Positions 1-10,883 of a stretch of DNA of 64,000 bases are shown one piece after another. The number at the start of each line of letters is the position of its first letter. Within the stretch, counting starts at the first letter, position 1. The notes beneath the pieces were generated by a model, which ran no database searches, was not told the DNA's origin, and saw only the letters and a list, made by a program, of their open reading frames with translations. The position numbers and the translations under genes were made by a program. Origin of the DNA: Voacanga thouarsii (Eukaryota; Streptophyta; Magnoliopsida; Gentianales; Apocynaceae); assembly GCA_026120185.1 (NCBI GenBank), contig JANUWF010002061.1, positions 124,001-188,000 on the forward strand, given 5' to 3'.

Positions 1-518
1 TTGCTCTTTAAAATTCCTGGCATGCTACAACAAAATTGTTGTTCTAAATATCTAGAGAAAATAATTTCTTGAATAATCTAATTTTATTGCAAAATTACAT
101 TTGTTTAGATTTTTAAGATTAAATCTTATGAATTTATTAAGATCTCTAAATATTTAGCGGGATGGTTTGTTATTTTATTGGTTATTTATGACTTTATGGA
201 CTATTTTATTAGTTTTTTAATTTTATATAATTTAATTTGATTTTTTCAAATTTTTTGTGTAATGGTGCACAGATTGACGGGTTTAGTAGGTATTCGGGTT
301 GACGAATTTAGTAATTATTTATTTAATTTTTGTGTCTAATTATGTCATGTCGTGTCAACCCGTTTTATAACACGAACACGACACGAAAATAAATGGGTTG
401 ACACGACACAACACGTTTATTAATCGGGTCGTGTTCGGGTTGGCCTGTCAAGTGTAATTATCTCAAGTTGACACGACCCGCCAACCCGAACACGACACGA
501 TTGCCACCCCAGTGTAAT

Positions 519-583
<65 letters not shown>

Positions 584-861
584 CAACATATTCTACATAC
601 ACTATTAAAACAGAGAATAATTGATGGAATTTAACAAGATTACACGCCAGTAAAATTTTGTTCCAATGACAAAAGTTAAAACTTTTTAATCAATGGATTA
701 GGGGTTTAATATTTATTAATTGTATACCTTTTTAGAATAATGCGTTAAAAAACAGAAAGGTTTAAAAGATTACATGATGCCAACCTCTAAAGCAATAAAT
801 AAATGAGCAAATAAAAGACTTGGCTAGTGATTGCCTTTTTGTCTGAAATTCGTCCTAGCAA
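1..861. other. AT-rich intergenic DNA with a hAT-like terminal repeat
   Basis: No gene is recognised. Between about 270 and 513 there are many copies, in both orientations, of motifs such as CGTGTCGTGT and TCAACCCG. The segment ends in GATTGCCACCCC at about 500-511. This pattern is typical of the subterminal region of non-autonomous hAT elements in plants, but the other end and a target duplication were not found. Confidence 0.45.
519..580. repeat. Compound (AC)n(AT)n microsatellite
   Basis: An AC run passes directly into a long AT run. Any open reading frame across it only encodes a dipeptide repeat and is not a gene. Confidence 0.95.
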
Positions 862-1330
862 TGTTGAATTTGGTCTTGCGTTTCTAGTTAAACTAAGATA
901 TGATAGTTTGATTAAAAAAATATTTTTAATATATTTAGAATTACTATCTTATTTATATTAGGATTAGAAAGCTACTCTTGTTATATCCTATATAGCTTGT
1001 AAGTCTTATGATTTTGGTATCTATATATAGGTAAAGCCATGAAATTTTTAAGTGGTCCTAGTTTGATATGGTATATCTAATATTATGGATTATATAGGTC
1101 TAAGTTAAGTATGTGTATGAGTGGTATGAGATAGGATGTATACAAAAGGTTTGAAAAAATACAAAATATACATTGTGTAAAACTTATGGTAACAGTAAAG
1201 TGTTCTATGATATTCATCATAGACAAAGACTTGGTTACATAAATCGAATCATATAAATCTTTTGTACATTATTTTATTCTTTCTGTTGTTTTCTATTTTT
1301 AATAACTATCCTAATTTATATTTCTCAACA
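862..1330 (+). mobile_element. 5' LTR of an old, degraded copia-type element
   Basis: The segment starts TGTTGAATTTGG and ends TTTCTCAACA, giving TG...CA termini. It aligns along its length, with many substitutions, to 7623-8071. Directly after it, at 1331-1345, lies a sequence resembling the initiator-Met primer binding site (TGATATCAAATCC against the usual TGGTATCAGAGC). The strong divergence between the two LTRs marks an old insertion. Confidence 0.75.
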
Positions 1331-2188
1331 TGTGATATCAAATCCTATGTTTATAGGGTTTTGAGATTTTTGGGATTGAAAAAATCGATAAGAATAATAG
1401 TTTTAGGCAATAAAAGATAGAAAAATATGAACCTCTCTTGAAACTGGCATATTAGTTAATATTTTTTTATTAACAGGGTTATGTCTAGAAAGAGGTCATT
1501 AGACGCCACTAAAATTATTCATGCAGTTGTACACCTTATATGAACTGTAGATTTGAGACAGATAGATACAAGTTACACAATTAGAGAAAAGAACAAATAG
1601 TTATAGTTGTCATGAATGACTATATACACATTGAAAAAGAAAAATGAGTTTGCAGTGGTTGTACGATGACATTGGCATGTGCGAAGATATCATCATAGTC
1701 TTCAAGTATACGAATACTTCTTCTTTGGTAAATTTTGAATTTTAGATATTGTCTCCAATGGATTAATTAGTTTCAATATGAAAATGCACAGAATCTAATT
1801 TTCTTAAGCAAGTAAGATTCTAATGATTGCATTTTTTAATTGAGGTAGAATTCTAAAATCATACATAGTTGAAATATGCCAACGTAACGAGAAAAGTATA
1901 AACAACAATATTCACCTGTAAAAAATTAAGTAACTCGACGACTTGAAAAATGAAGCATTCATGACTTGGGCAAATAGTGGTGTGATGAGAAATATTGTAA
2001 AGGTGAAAAAAAATCGAGGTTTTCTCATATAAGTCATGAGATCGTGTTGGGCACAAAGCAATTATGCATGTTCATTGATCATATTGAATCAAGGTTCATT
2101 AAAGTTATGTTGATTCGAGTATATAGTTAAGCACTAATGAAATTTTAGTGGTTGTAAAGGTCAATAAAGTCGAGAAGATTACAACTTT
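1331..2188 (+). mobile_element. Decayed interior of the old copia element
   Basis: This lies between the old 5' LTR and the insertion point of the younger element. Around 1370-1430 the translation resembles a copia gag start with stops (IEKIDKNNSFRQ, then a stop). Rejoined with 7566-7622 the interior is only about 0.9 kb, so the old element was already internally deleted. It has no coding capacity. Confidence 0.5.
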
Positions 2189-2555
2189 TGTTATAAAATT
2201 AGGGTAGTGTTAGAATAAAATCTACACACTACACACTAAGAAAATTCTAACTATTCTTTGCACAAGAATTTCTCTTCAAACTTCTCTCTTTCTTTCTCTC
2301 ACAATTCTTTCTCCAATCTTTCTCTCACTAATCTTTCTTTCACAAAATGATGGTGTATTACAAGCTTATAGCATAGCTCTATTTATAGAGCTCTAATTAG
2401 TGGAATACATCATGGTATACATCATCTTCAACTAATCTCAATTAATGGTGTCTCCACTAAATGGTGGACATCCATAAAAATCTTCTAATAATTCACATAA
2501 ATCCATAATTAGTGGAGCCTCCACTAATTAATGGAGATTCCAATAATTCATAACA
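2189..2555 (-). repeat. 3' LTR of the young copia element
   Basis: 367 bp with TG...CA ends. On the coding (minus) strand a TATA-type box lies at 2381-2387. The polypurine tract just upstream of this LTR is the reverse complement of 2556-2569 (CATCCAAGGGGGAG). Confidence 0.95.
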
Positions 2556-2680
2556 CTCCCCCTTGGATGTCCATCCATTACATAAAGAATATGCCTCGTT
2601 AAAACCTTACTAGATAAAAACCCAGTGGGAAAAAAAATCTAGTGAAGGAAAAAGAGTACACTATTCTATATGTCTGTTTA

Positions 2681-3127
2681 TTACTCCCCCTGATGAGATG
2701 ATTCCTTTAAATCTTTAAACCGACGCATACCGATTTTATATCTCAACTTTTCAAATGTTGCAGTCGGTAAAGTCTTCGTGAAAATATCTGCGAGGTTATC
2801 ACATGACCGAATTTGTAGCACATCAATTTCACATTTCTTCTGGAGTTCATGAGTAAAGAAGAATTTTGGTGAAATATGTTTTGTCCGATCTCCTTTAATA
2901 TATCCTCCTCGTAATTGAGCTATGCAAGCTGCATTGTCTTCATAAAGAGGAGTTGGAATACCTTTGATTGATGATAATCCACAACTTTCTCGGATATAAT
3001 GAATCATGAATCTTAGCCATACACATTCTCGACTTGCTTCATGAATGGCTATAATTTCAACATGATTTGAAGAAGTAGCTGCTATAGATTGTTTCGTAGA
3101 ACGCCATGATATAGCAAGTATTTCCAC
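2681..3127 (-). pseudogene. copia pol: RNase H domain fragment
   Basis: 148 codons encode the copia RNase H C-terminal region. Landmarks are the ISWRSTKQSI-AATSSNH block, EASRECVWLR, LYEDNAACIAQL, the TKHISPKFFF block and DNLADIFTKTLPTATFEKL near the end. It is out of frame with the RT piece upstream (3160-3843), and the join between RT and RNase H has lost sequence, so it is one segment of a broken pol gene. It lies just upstream of the polypurine tract and 3' LTR, as expected. Confidence 0.9.
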
Positions 3128-3159
3128 ATGTGAATAGATAGCCCGTTTGAGAACGTGCT

Positions 3160-3843
3160 TTATGTGGATCGGATAAATAACCGAAGAATCGCATACCCTA
3201 TCAATGTTGGACTGGTTTTATTTAAATAAAATAATCCGAGATCAATTGTACCTTGGAGATATCGAAGGACTTGTTTAATTCCATTCCAATGTCGTTGTGT
3301 TAGTGAAGAACTAAATCTTGCTAATAAATTGACAGCAAAAGCAATATCAGGTCGTGTATTATTAGCAAGATACATCAATGCACCAATTGCACTAAGATAT
3401 GGTACTTCAGGACCAAGGAGTTCTTCATCATTTTCTTGAGGTCGGAAAGGATCTTTATCCACATTTAATGATCGGACGATCATTGGAATACTCAATGGAT
3501 GTGCTTTGTCCATGTAAAATCTTTTTAGCACTTTTGCTGTATATGTTGATTGATGAATAAATATTTCACTCTCCAGATGTTCAATTTGTAAACCAAGGCA
3601 AAATTTGGTTTTACCAAAATCCTTGATTTCGAATTCTCTTTTTAAATAATCAATTATTTCTTGGAGCTCTTCAGAAGTTCCAATAAGATTAATATCATCA
3701 ACATATATAGCTAATATCACAAATTTAGAACCAGATTTCTTAATAAAAACACATGGACATACCTGGTCATTTTTAAATCCCGCTTTCAATAAATATTCAC
3801 TAAGACGTGTGAACCACATGCGCCCGTATTGCTTCAGTGCCAT
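3160..3843 (-). pseudogene. copia pol: reverse transcriptase, C-terminal half
   Basis: About 227 codons of RT. They include the catalytic motif YVDD in the context ILAIYVDDINLIG, then LKREFEIKDFGKTKFCLG, HQSTYTAKVLKRFYMDKAHP, LSAIGALMYLANNTRPDIAF and HWNGIKQVLRYLQGTIDLGLF. It overlaps the next upstream RT piece in a different frame, showing a frameshift near 3840. The RT active site is visible but no intact polyprotein exists. Confidence 0.92.
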
Positions 3844-4276
3844 ATAATGATTTCTCGCAACTTGATGGAGTAATTTTCACGAGGATAATGTTTATATGCT
3901 TCAGCATATGAAATCCTTCGGGGATTTTCATGTAAACACCATTTTCTAAATTGCCATACAAGTAAGCAGTGACAACATCTAATAGGCGCATATCTATCTT
4001 TTCATGTACTGCCAAACTGATAAGATATCGGAGTAAAATAGCATCAACAACAGGAGAATAAGTTTCATCATAATCAATACCTGGTCTTTGTGAAAAACCT
4101 TGGGTTACTAATCGCACTTTATATCGAACGATTTCACTCTTTTCATTGCGCTTTTGCACAAATATCCATTTGTAGCCAACAGGTTTTACACCTTCTGGTG
4201 TTCGGACTGCAGGTCCGAAGACTTCACGTTTTGTCGGTGCATTTAACTCCGATTGAATCGCATCTTTCCATTGCAA
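3800..4276 (-). pseudogene. copia pol: reverse transcriptase, N-terminal half
   Basis: Carries the start of copia RT: WKDAIQSELNAPTKREVFGP, EGVKPVGYKWIFVQKRNEK, VRYKVRLVTQGFSQRPGIDY, ETYSPVVDAILLRYLISLA, and AYLYGNLENGVYMKIPEGF. After that the frame is lost (frameshift around 3840-3900). It continues from the linker piece at 4373-4867 after another frame change at about 4280-4380. Confidence 0.9.
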
Positions 4277-4372
4277 CCAATCTTTTCTATGCCGACATTC
4301 ATCAACCGATATTGGTTCAAGATCATCATTATCCGTGTAACATCAAGAGATATATTGTATGCAAATATATTA

Positions 4373-4867
4373 TCAATAACAGCTTTCTATCCGATTCCAA
4401 CTTCTACCTGAAGTGGTATAATTGATAGAAATTTCAGTGTTACTTTCATCAACTTCTGGTTCTTTGTCATCAGTTCTCTCTTGGTCTTTATCATTCTTTT
4501 CTTCAATATGATCTTCTGGATCATTTAATCCTCTTTTCTTTCGAGGATTTTTATCTTTAGAACCAAGAGGTCGGCCATGCTTCTGGCATGCTTTTGGCTC
4601 AGCAACTATAGGTATAATATTTTGTTCTGCTGGAATTTCAATTCGAATAGGAGCATTTATAGCTGGAATATGCGATTTTGTAACTCTTCTGGAGTCAACA
4701 AAAGCGTCTGGCATTTGATTTGGAATGCTTTGCAAATGAATTATCTTTTGAACTTCAAGTTCACATGCGCTTGTGTGCGGATCAAGATAATTTAATGATG
4801 TTGTCCAAGCAAGATCTTCTTTATGCTGTTTTAGTTCTCCCCCTAATTTAGGGAATAATGATTTCAC
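4373..4867 (-). pseudogene. copia pol: integrase-RT linker region
   Basis: 164 codons matching the variable region between integrase and RT of plant copia elements: FPKLGGELK near the start, GRPLGSKDKNPRKKRG, an acidic stretch, then ISINYTTSGRSWNR. The integrase core itself (zinc-binding HHCC and DDE residues) is not present upstream; sequence unrelated to the element starts at about 4880. Confidence 0.85.
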
Positions 4868-5031
4868 AAGAGAATAAGAAAAGAAATATAAGAAAATGAT
4901 GACAAGCAGAAAATACCAAGAAAAATATCTCTTTTTTTTTCACTCTTCCCGGTACCGACTTTTCCTCTTCCTCTCTTGTCTTTTCTTCTCCTCCGACCCT
5001 CTACCTACCATCTACCTCTTCTTCTTCCTCA

Positions 5032-5036
5032 TATAG

Positions 5037-5064
<28 letters not shown>
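5032..5064. repeat. (AT)n microsatellite
   Basis: AT run just before the RWP-RK pseudogene. The CT-rich stretch before it (about 4930-5030) resembles a plant promoter or 5' UTR and may have been captured along with the gene. Confidence 0.85.
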
Positions 5065-5068
<4 letters not shown>

Positions 5069-5079
5069 TGATATATATC

Positions 5080-6561
5080 TCAGTTATCAGTCATTAGTAA
5101 ACATCAAAAACAAAAATCACAAAGCAGATATAGAGACTCGTAATTCATTTGAGACATGGTCAAATTTTGACTCGGTTTCTGCAGCAGATGTTGATGTATT
5201 TTTCTTTCCAAACCAACCGCTTCTGCCTAATTCAAACACAGAAGATTTTGATATGTTTTTCTTTCCAAACCAACCGCTTCTGCCTAATTCGAACGCAGAA
5301 GATTGTGATATGTTTTCCTTTTCAAACCAACCACTTCCTCCTAATTTCAGGTGAGATACCTTTGAGGGCTTTCATTTGTTTTTAGTGTGCTTGATAATGA
5401 AATTAAACTCTCTTTTGGTTTGTTTTTGATGTAAATCAGTGGAAGTTTTGAACATACTGCTTTGGACCAAGTTGATCTGCCCCTACAAGAGACTGCTTTT
5501 GATACTATTCCTCTTGATGCTATTCCTTTGAATGAGGATATGCTTGTGCATGATCCATTCTACTCTCTAATGGATTTTGAACAAAGCCAAAAATGATTCC
5601 AGGTTATTATCTATTTAAACATGGATTTTGAATGGTATTACCTTTACTGATATTATTTTATTTTTCTAGGAGAAATAATGAGTGGTCTTGACAACGAAGT
5701 CGGAGTAAGTACTCATGAAATGCATAATATCAAAGTTTAAGATATTATTGCAGACAAAATTCTTGGGGAGAAGAAGATGATTAAGAGGTAGAGAGAGAAG
5801 AAGGGCAATAACTCCCAAACACTATCAAGAGAAACAATTTCGCAATACTTTTACCTACCAATCAAGAGTGCAGCCAAAGAATTGAATATTGGTATAACCT
5901 GTCTCAAGAAAAGATGTAGGGAGTTAGGAATTCGTCGTGGCCTCACAGGAAGTTGGTGAGCTTGGAGACCATAATTAAGAATGTTCAGGTTCTCTCTCAT
6001 ACATACTTATAATTTGCAAGTATGAAACTATGAAAGATTTATAAATAAATAACCGATGATATCACTTCGATTTACAGGAGATGCAAAATAAAGAAGAAGG
6101 AGGACATATGGCTGAGAAGAAGTTGAAAGAAGCCATTGCGATACCGGAATGTGAAAAACAATTGGTGGAAGAAAGTCCTAATACGCAGTTAGAGGACCAA
6201 ACACGTAAATTGAGACAAGCATGCTTCAAGGCCAAATATAATAAGAAATTTAATTATAATAAACTTAAGGAGATCATAAAATCTTAAGACTCATTTCGCA
6301 AGTAATTTTACGTCTAATTCTGCCGCTAGTCTCGATGCCGGCTCAAAGGGGAAAGAAAAGGAGGAGGATGCCGAAAAAGAGGAGTCGAAGTCCATAATTA
6401 CTAATTGTTTGTCTTCCTCTAATGTAAATATTGAAAAAGAACAATTACAAACCTTCATCTTAAATTTGTCACTCAATTACAAAAGAGCAACTATAAGCAT
6501 GTATCCTCAAGTTCATATGAACACTAGTGATATGAATAAAAGATGTGATGCTTATTATTAA
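5080..6561 (+). pseudogene. RWP-RK (RKD-type) transcription factor pseudogene inside the copia element
   Basis: A plant RWP-RK gene piece with introns, antisense to its host retrotransposon. Likely exons are about 5080-5350 (then GTGAGA), 5438-5599 (then GTTATT), 5671-5705 (then GTAAGT), 5755-5990 and 6078 to about 6561. The RWP-RK motif spans about 5815-5960: TLSRETISQYFYLPIKSAAK, then ELNIGITCLKKRCRELGIRR, then WPHRKL after a one-base frameshift. Stops include a TGA after DFEQSQK (about 5594) and a TAG after KKMIKR (about 5790). Exon 1 encodes a 19-residue repeat. RWP-RK proteins are DNA-binding regulators; RKD members act in egg-cell and gametophyte identity. The C-terminal part, about 6294-6561, is open in another frame and rich in K and E. 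This copy cannot make a full protein. Confidence 0.85.
5176..5346 (+). repeat. 57-bp (19-residue) tandem repeat in the RWP-RK pseudogene exon
   Basis: Three imperfect copies encode the pattern FFFPNQPLLPNSN followed by an acidic EDFDM-type segment. Unit 2 starts near 5240 and unit 3 near 5297. The repeat keeps the reading frame, so it probably arose while the parent gene was functional. Confidence 0.8.
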
Positions 6562-6599
6562 TGGAAATATCTTTTTCCCTTATTATCTTTTCTCGTTTC

Positions 6600-7140
6600 A
6601 CTTCGGTGGCCAGTATTTCTCCGTGATAAGGGAAATATCGAGTGTATCCATGACCATAACCACGGCCACCGCCACAACTACGACTATAACGATGGCTTCT
6701 GCTGGAGCCAACAGCATTCACTTCTGGGAGTGCTGTTGAGCCAGTTCATCTGGCTTCATGATTTCTCAATAATAACTCATGTTAAATTTGTCAATTTGGG
6801 ATACCATTTTTCTCGATATTGTTACTGTAGGACATAAAAAGTGGAGAATGTCTTCTCCAATATAACTTCATCAGTAACTTTTTCTCCGTAAAATTTTTAA
6901 CTAAGATGTAGTTTTATACATCACGGAGTTCATGGTTTTACAATCTTGCAACTTCAGGTGCAACCATTCATACCGTGCAGTGGGTAGTACGACCATCTTC
7001 AGGTGGTCAAATCTTTCTTTTTATCCACATGACATATGGATCACCTTTTTTTTTAGCATTTAGATGCATTTTTGTATGACATATAATTTTTTTTTCCAGA
7101 AATATCAAGGGCTACAAATTCGAATTTAGCGAGATCAATA
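6600..7140 (-). pseudogene. copia gag, broken and internally deleted
   Basis: Read on the minus strand from about 7138, the frames show LAKFEFVALDISG, then RYEWLHLKLQDCKT, EKTFSTFYVLQ (stop) and QYREKWYP, then a glycine-arginine tract (GGGRGYGHGY) near 6650. This is the block order of plant copia gag. The segment after the first block is shortened, and several stops and frame changes are present. The zinc knuckle is not recognisable. Confidence 0.8.
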
Positions 7141-7193
7141 AATGCGTACCTGTCTTCTGGCTTTAATAACGGCAGAGACTCGTGCTGATAACG

Positions 7194-7560
7194 TGTTATA
7201 AAATTAGGGTAGTGTTAGAATAAAATCTACACACTACACACTAAGAAAATTCTAACTATTCTTTGCACAAGAATTTCTCTTCAAACTTCTCTCTTTCTTT
7301 CTCTCACAATTCTTTCTCCAATCTTTCTTTCACTAATCTTTCTTTCACAAAATGATGGTGTATTACAAGCTTATAGCATAGCTCTATTTATAGAGCTCTA
7401 ATTAGTGGAATACATCATGGTATACATCATCTTCAACTAATCTCAATTAATGGTGTCTCCACTAAATGGTGGACATCCATAAAAATCTTCTAATAATTCA
7501 CATAAATCCATAATTAGTGGAGCCTCCACTAATTAATGGAGATTCCAATAATTCATAACA
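7194..7560 (-). repeat. 5' LTR of the young copia element
   Basis: 367 bp, one mismatch to the 3' LTR. The LTR TATA-type box is at 7386-7392 on the minus strand. The sequence just inside the element (CGTTATCAGCACGAGTCTC on the minus strand) is where a primer binding site should be, but it is not the common initiator-Met sequence. Confidence 0.95.
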
Positions 7561-7611
7561 ACTTTGATATTGTTGTATATTTTTAAGACTGACAAAGGCC
7601 GAATATAAGCT

Positions 7612-8071
7612 AAGGTGGAGAATGTTTGGTTTTATCTTACATTCCTAATCATATTAAAATAAGGTAGTTTGATTTAAAAAAAATACTTCTAATATATTTA
7701 GAATTAAAAATCACTATTAACTTATTTATATTAATTAAGAAGTTATTTTTACTACATCTCATATTGATTAACAATCTTATTACTTAATAACTATATATAA
7801 GTAAAGTCATGAACTTTTCAAGTGGTCCTAGCTTGATATCTGATATGTATAGTATTATAGAATATATTGGTGTAGTTTAGGTGAGTATATGAACAGTGAA
7901 ACAAAGTGCATATAAAGAGTTTGAAAGAAATATTAAGAATATTTTTTATAATTTTCATCGCGAACGTGTAGTTGATTAAATAAGTCAAATAATATAAATT
8001 TTTGTATCTTATTTTATTCTTTATATTCATTTTTTATTTTTAATAATTATCTCAATTTAAATTTCCCGACA
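7612..8071 (+). mobile_element. 3' LTR and polypurine tract of the old copia element
   Basis: AAGGTGGAGAA at 7612-7622 is a typical copia polypurine tract. It is followed by an LTR starting TGTTTGGTTTTA and ending TTTCCCGACA. It aligns to 862-1330, for example at the shared block AAGTGGTCCTAG(T/C)TTGATAT. No matching target duplication was found at the two outer ends. Confidence 0.75.
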
Positions 8072-10600
8072 TGAAACTAAGTGTGATTAAAAAAAAAAAA
8101 AGAATACCGATGAATTCCTATATTAAATTTTGGGCAACACTAGGAGGCCAATAGCCATCCTTGGAGCTTTCAACCATTCCGTATTTAGGGAAAAATATTA
8201 CGCCCCACCAGCCTAATTTAAGAGGGTGTCTACGTAATCACCAAACTCTGGAGTGCTAATGCGTAATAAATGAAGTATTGTATGGAATTCCCCCGTGCCT
8301 AAGAAAGCAACCATGGCCACCAAATGGTCAACGACGGAAAGCAAGATTTCCAGGCTACGTCATCATCCTCGTCATCGTCACCTTCATTGGTATCATATCA
8401 CGAACCCACTGTTCCACTAGATGACAGTTACAGTTGACCTAGCAAATGACACTGCTGCTTGTCGTCACAAGCTTCCCATAACTAAACAAACCCCACTTCC
8501 CCACCATTGGTCACATTTCACCGAAGCTTATTCCTTAAAAACAATTAATCAGATTTGGTTGGCCCGACCTTAGATAATCTTTTTTTCTTTTTAATTTTTT
8601 TTAAAATAAACCACTAATATCACAAGACTATTAGTTAAATATTTGATTGATACTTTTTTTAAAAACAACATCCTTAGATCATCAAAGAATCAAGTCAAAA
8701 ATTATACTAATATGCGGCATTTATTTATTTATTTTGGAAAACCCGAGAAGCACTTATACATGAAACATTGTATGGACCGGCCATTTAGGTTGGTCAACTT
8801 TGCTAATGTTTTGTCCTGTTGGTCTCAGTGGATCACGAAAGACTAGTACTAACAATCGTTTCAAAAGCCCTTATAGATATAATTAAATTAGTTGTGACTT
8901 TTTTTTTATAAATCACACTATAAGTCGATTTGAATTCTTTTTCACCTAACAACCCTCTTAATTGCAATTAAATTAAAATCGATCAATTAAAGCATACTTT
9001 AAATTTACCTAATCTATTAGTATTGTGGAGTTCATCGACAAATTTAAAAAATAATTAAACGAAATTTAAATATTTAAATTATTTTAAAAAAAAACAATCG
9101 TTTCAAAAGACCCCTAAAAGTGTACTGCTCGGAGATCCTCCCTCTAATTAGTGGAAGAAGATAGAGTTTCACTACGAGAAGATGGAAACCCCCCACGTTA
9201 TTTGGTCCAAATGATTACCTCTGCACTGCATCTTCCTTCTTAGGGATTGTGGGAAAGATTGGCAGGATATAAAGATGTTTTTATGTCTATGATACTCCAT
9301 AAGTTAAAATCACTCCGTGTGTATATATAATAGGAATTGCAAAAGATTTTTATTATAATATTTTCTCTATTCCATAATATAAGTCGTTAGAGATTACTTT
9401 TACTGTTCTAAATTATAAATCGTTGAGAACTTTTCAAGAAGGTTTTGAAGTTATTTTTATATTTTTGTCCTTATTTATTATTCTCTTTCCCTCTCTTTCT
9501 CTCTCATCTCTCCTTTTGTTTTCAAGATATTTAAATAGGGGTATTTTAGAAAAAAAAATATAAAATTATCTTATTTTTAGAAATCTTAATATGTGTGAAA
9601 TTAAGTCAAATTTGATGTTTTGTTGACACTTATATTATAGGATAAAGGGAGTATGTGATATCATTTTTTGTTGACACCTGACGTTTTGAATTTGAATAAA
9701 TATTTATTTAAAAAAAATGTGAAAGGTTATTAATTCAAATAAATGTTGTCTAATAAATAAACATGTAATAAACCTTTAAAAATTATGAAATTATAAATAA
9801 AAGTTAACACATAATAAAATTTTAAAAAATCGTAAAATTATAATTAAAAATTATTTATTTGATAAATTTTATTTTACATCTTTTCGTATAACGCACGAGT
9901 ATCAAATTAGTTTAATAAAAAAAATAATACAAATTTTACTATTTCTATCAACATAACGCTATTGAATCTATCGCGTCATTCATGCATGCATGTAATTCTG
10001 TAACTATCAATCTTAAAATTTATATAGTAGTATTTAGTAATGAAAGAGATTTTATGCACACTAACAAAAAAAAGAAAAAAAAATCTATCAACTTATTTAA
10101 TCCTAATACCATAGCCCTTATACATTATGATTTGCCGGTGGCTCGCTTTAAAAGGGAATTCACCCACTTTAGGAGGATTTCCGTGTGAGTCTTGTACTGT
10201 AGAGGGGGGACGGATATTGCCAAGTTGCCAAAAGTTAACATCAATCGACATTCAAAGTCAAGATTAAGGAACTCCGAAGAGACCAAAGACAAAAATATTA
10301 ATTTAGTACAGTTGCTTGATATTTTCTGAGTAATTTCTTTGTTTCTTATAACTTTTAATGCATTCTAAGTATCGAATCTGACTCTAGAATTGCGGATGGC
10401 GTCGTCACTCTGATGATGGAATTCTAAATCTAATTCGATACTGCAGGTTACAATGACATTCACGATTTAGGATAATCATAATCAATGGAGTAGTTTCCAT
10501 CTATTTACCCCATAAATAAATAAATAAAAAGTTCGTCAGAGAAAGGAGAAAATACTCGAGACAAGTTTTGAGTCCTGCAACCTGCAAGTAAAAGGACACT
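8072..10600. other. Intergenic DNA without a recognisable gene
   Basis: Mixed-composition DNA at 8100-8560, then AT-rich. No reading frame resembles a known protein. A 17-bp direct repeat (AACAATCGTTTCAAAAG) occurs at 8851-8867 and 9093-9109. A MITE is annotated separately. Confidence 0.6.
9358..9653. mobile_element. Stowaway-like MITE
   Basis: About 296 bp with inverted ends. The left end contains TCTATTCCATAATATAAG. The right end, reverse-complemented, reads TACTCCCTTTATCCTATAAT and continues ATAAG. The 'TACTCCCT...TATAAG' terminus is a hallmark of Stowaway-type MITEs in plants. No coding content. Confidence 0.65.
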
Positions 10601-10689
10601 AGAATGGTGTATATATACAAAAATCCAGAATCTACATCATCTAAAATCTCTGTTCTCCCCCCCCCTTCTTCTCTATGAAAGAAGCTGTA

Positions 10690-10800
10690 GAGGAAGAGTT
10701 GTGATCTTCTAACGATAGAGAAGAGGAGAGAAATAGTTGTGTTCTTCTGAAGAGAGAGCAGAGAAGAGAAAAGAAAGAGTTGTGTGGTTCTAACTACGAA
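10690..10800. repeat. Imperfect tandem repeat, purine-rich
   Basis: Units begin AGTTGTG(A/T)(T/G)... at about 10697, 10733 and 10779 and are followed by GAGA-rich stretches. It lies about 80-190 bp downstream of the glutaredoxin stop codon, so it may be in that gene's 3' UTR. Confidence 0.6.
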
Positions 10801-10883
10801 AACTTCCTGAGAGGTAACCTCTTCTCAAGTAAGAAGCAACTAAGAAGAAGGTAGATGGTCGATTTGAGGACAAGGGCCAACAC

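Larger units (their letters stand above)
2189..7560 (-). mobile_element. Young Ty1/copia LTR retrotransposon carrying an RWP-RK gene fragment
   Basis: Two 367-bp LTRs (2189-2555 and 7194-7560) bound a 5.4-kb unit. The flanking 5 bases are ACTTT on both sides (2184-2188 and 7561-7565), as expected for integrase-made target duplications. The LTRs differ at one position (C at 2324, T at 7329). Coding remains read on the minus strand: gag about 7140-6600, an integrase-RT linker 4867-4373, RT 4276-3160 and RNase H 3127-2681. All are interrupted by frameshifts or stops. Protease and integrase core are absent. Their place (about 4900-6561) is taken by a plus-strand RWP-RK pseudogene with introns. 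The element sits inside an older copia relic. Confidence 0.93.

Noticed and set aside
420..602. 60-codon minus-strand frame
   Set aside because: It reads through the AC/AT microsatellite and encodes a dipeptide repeat.
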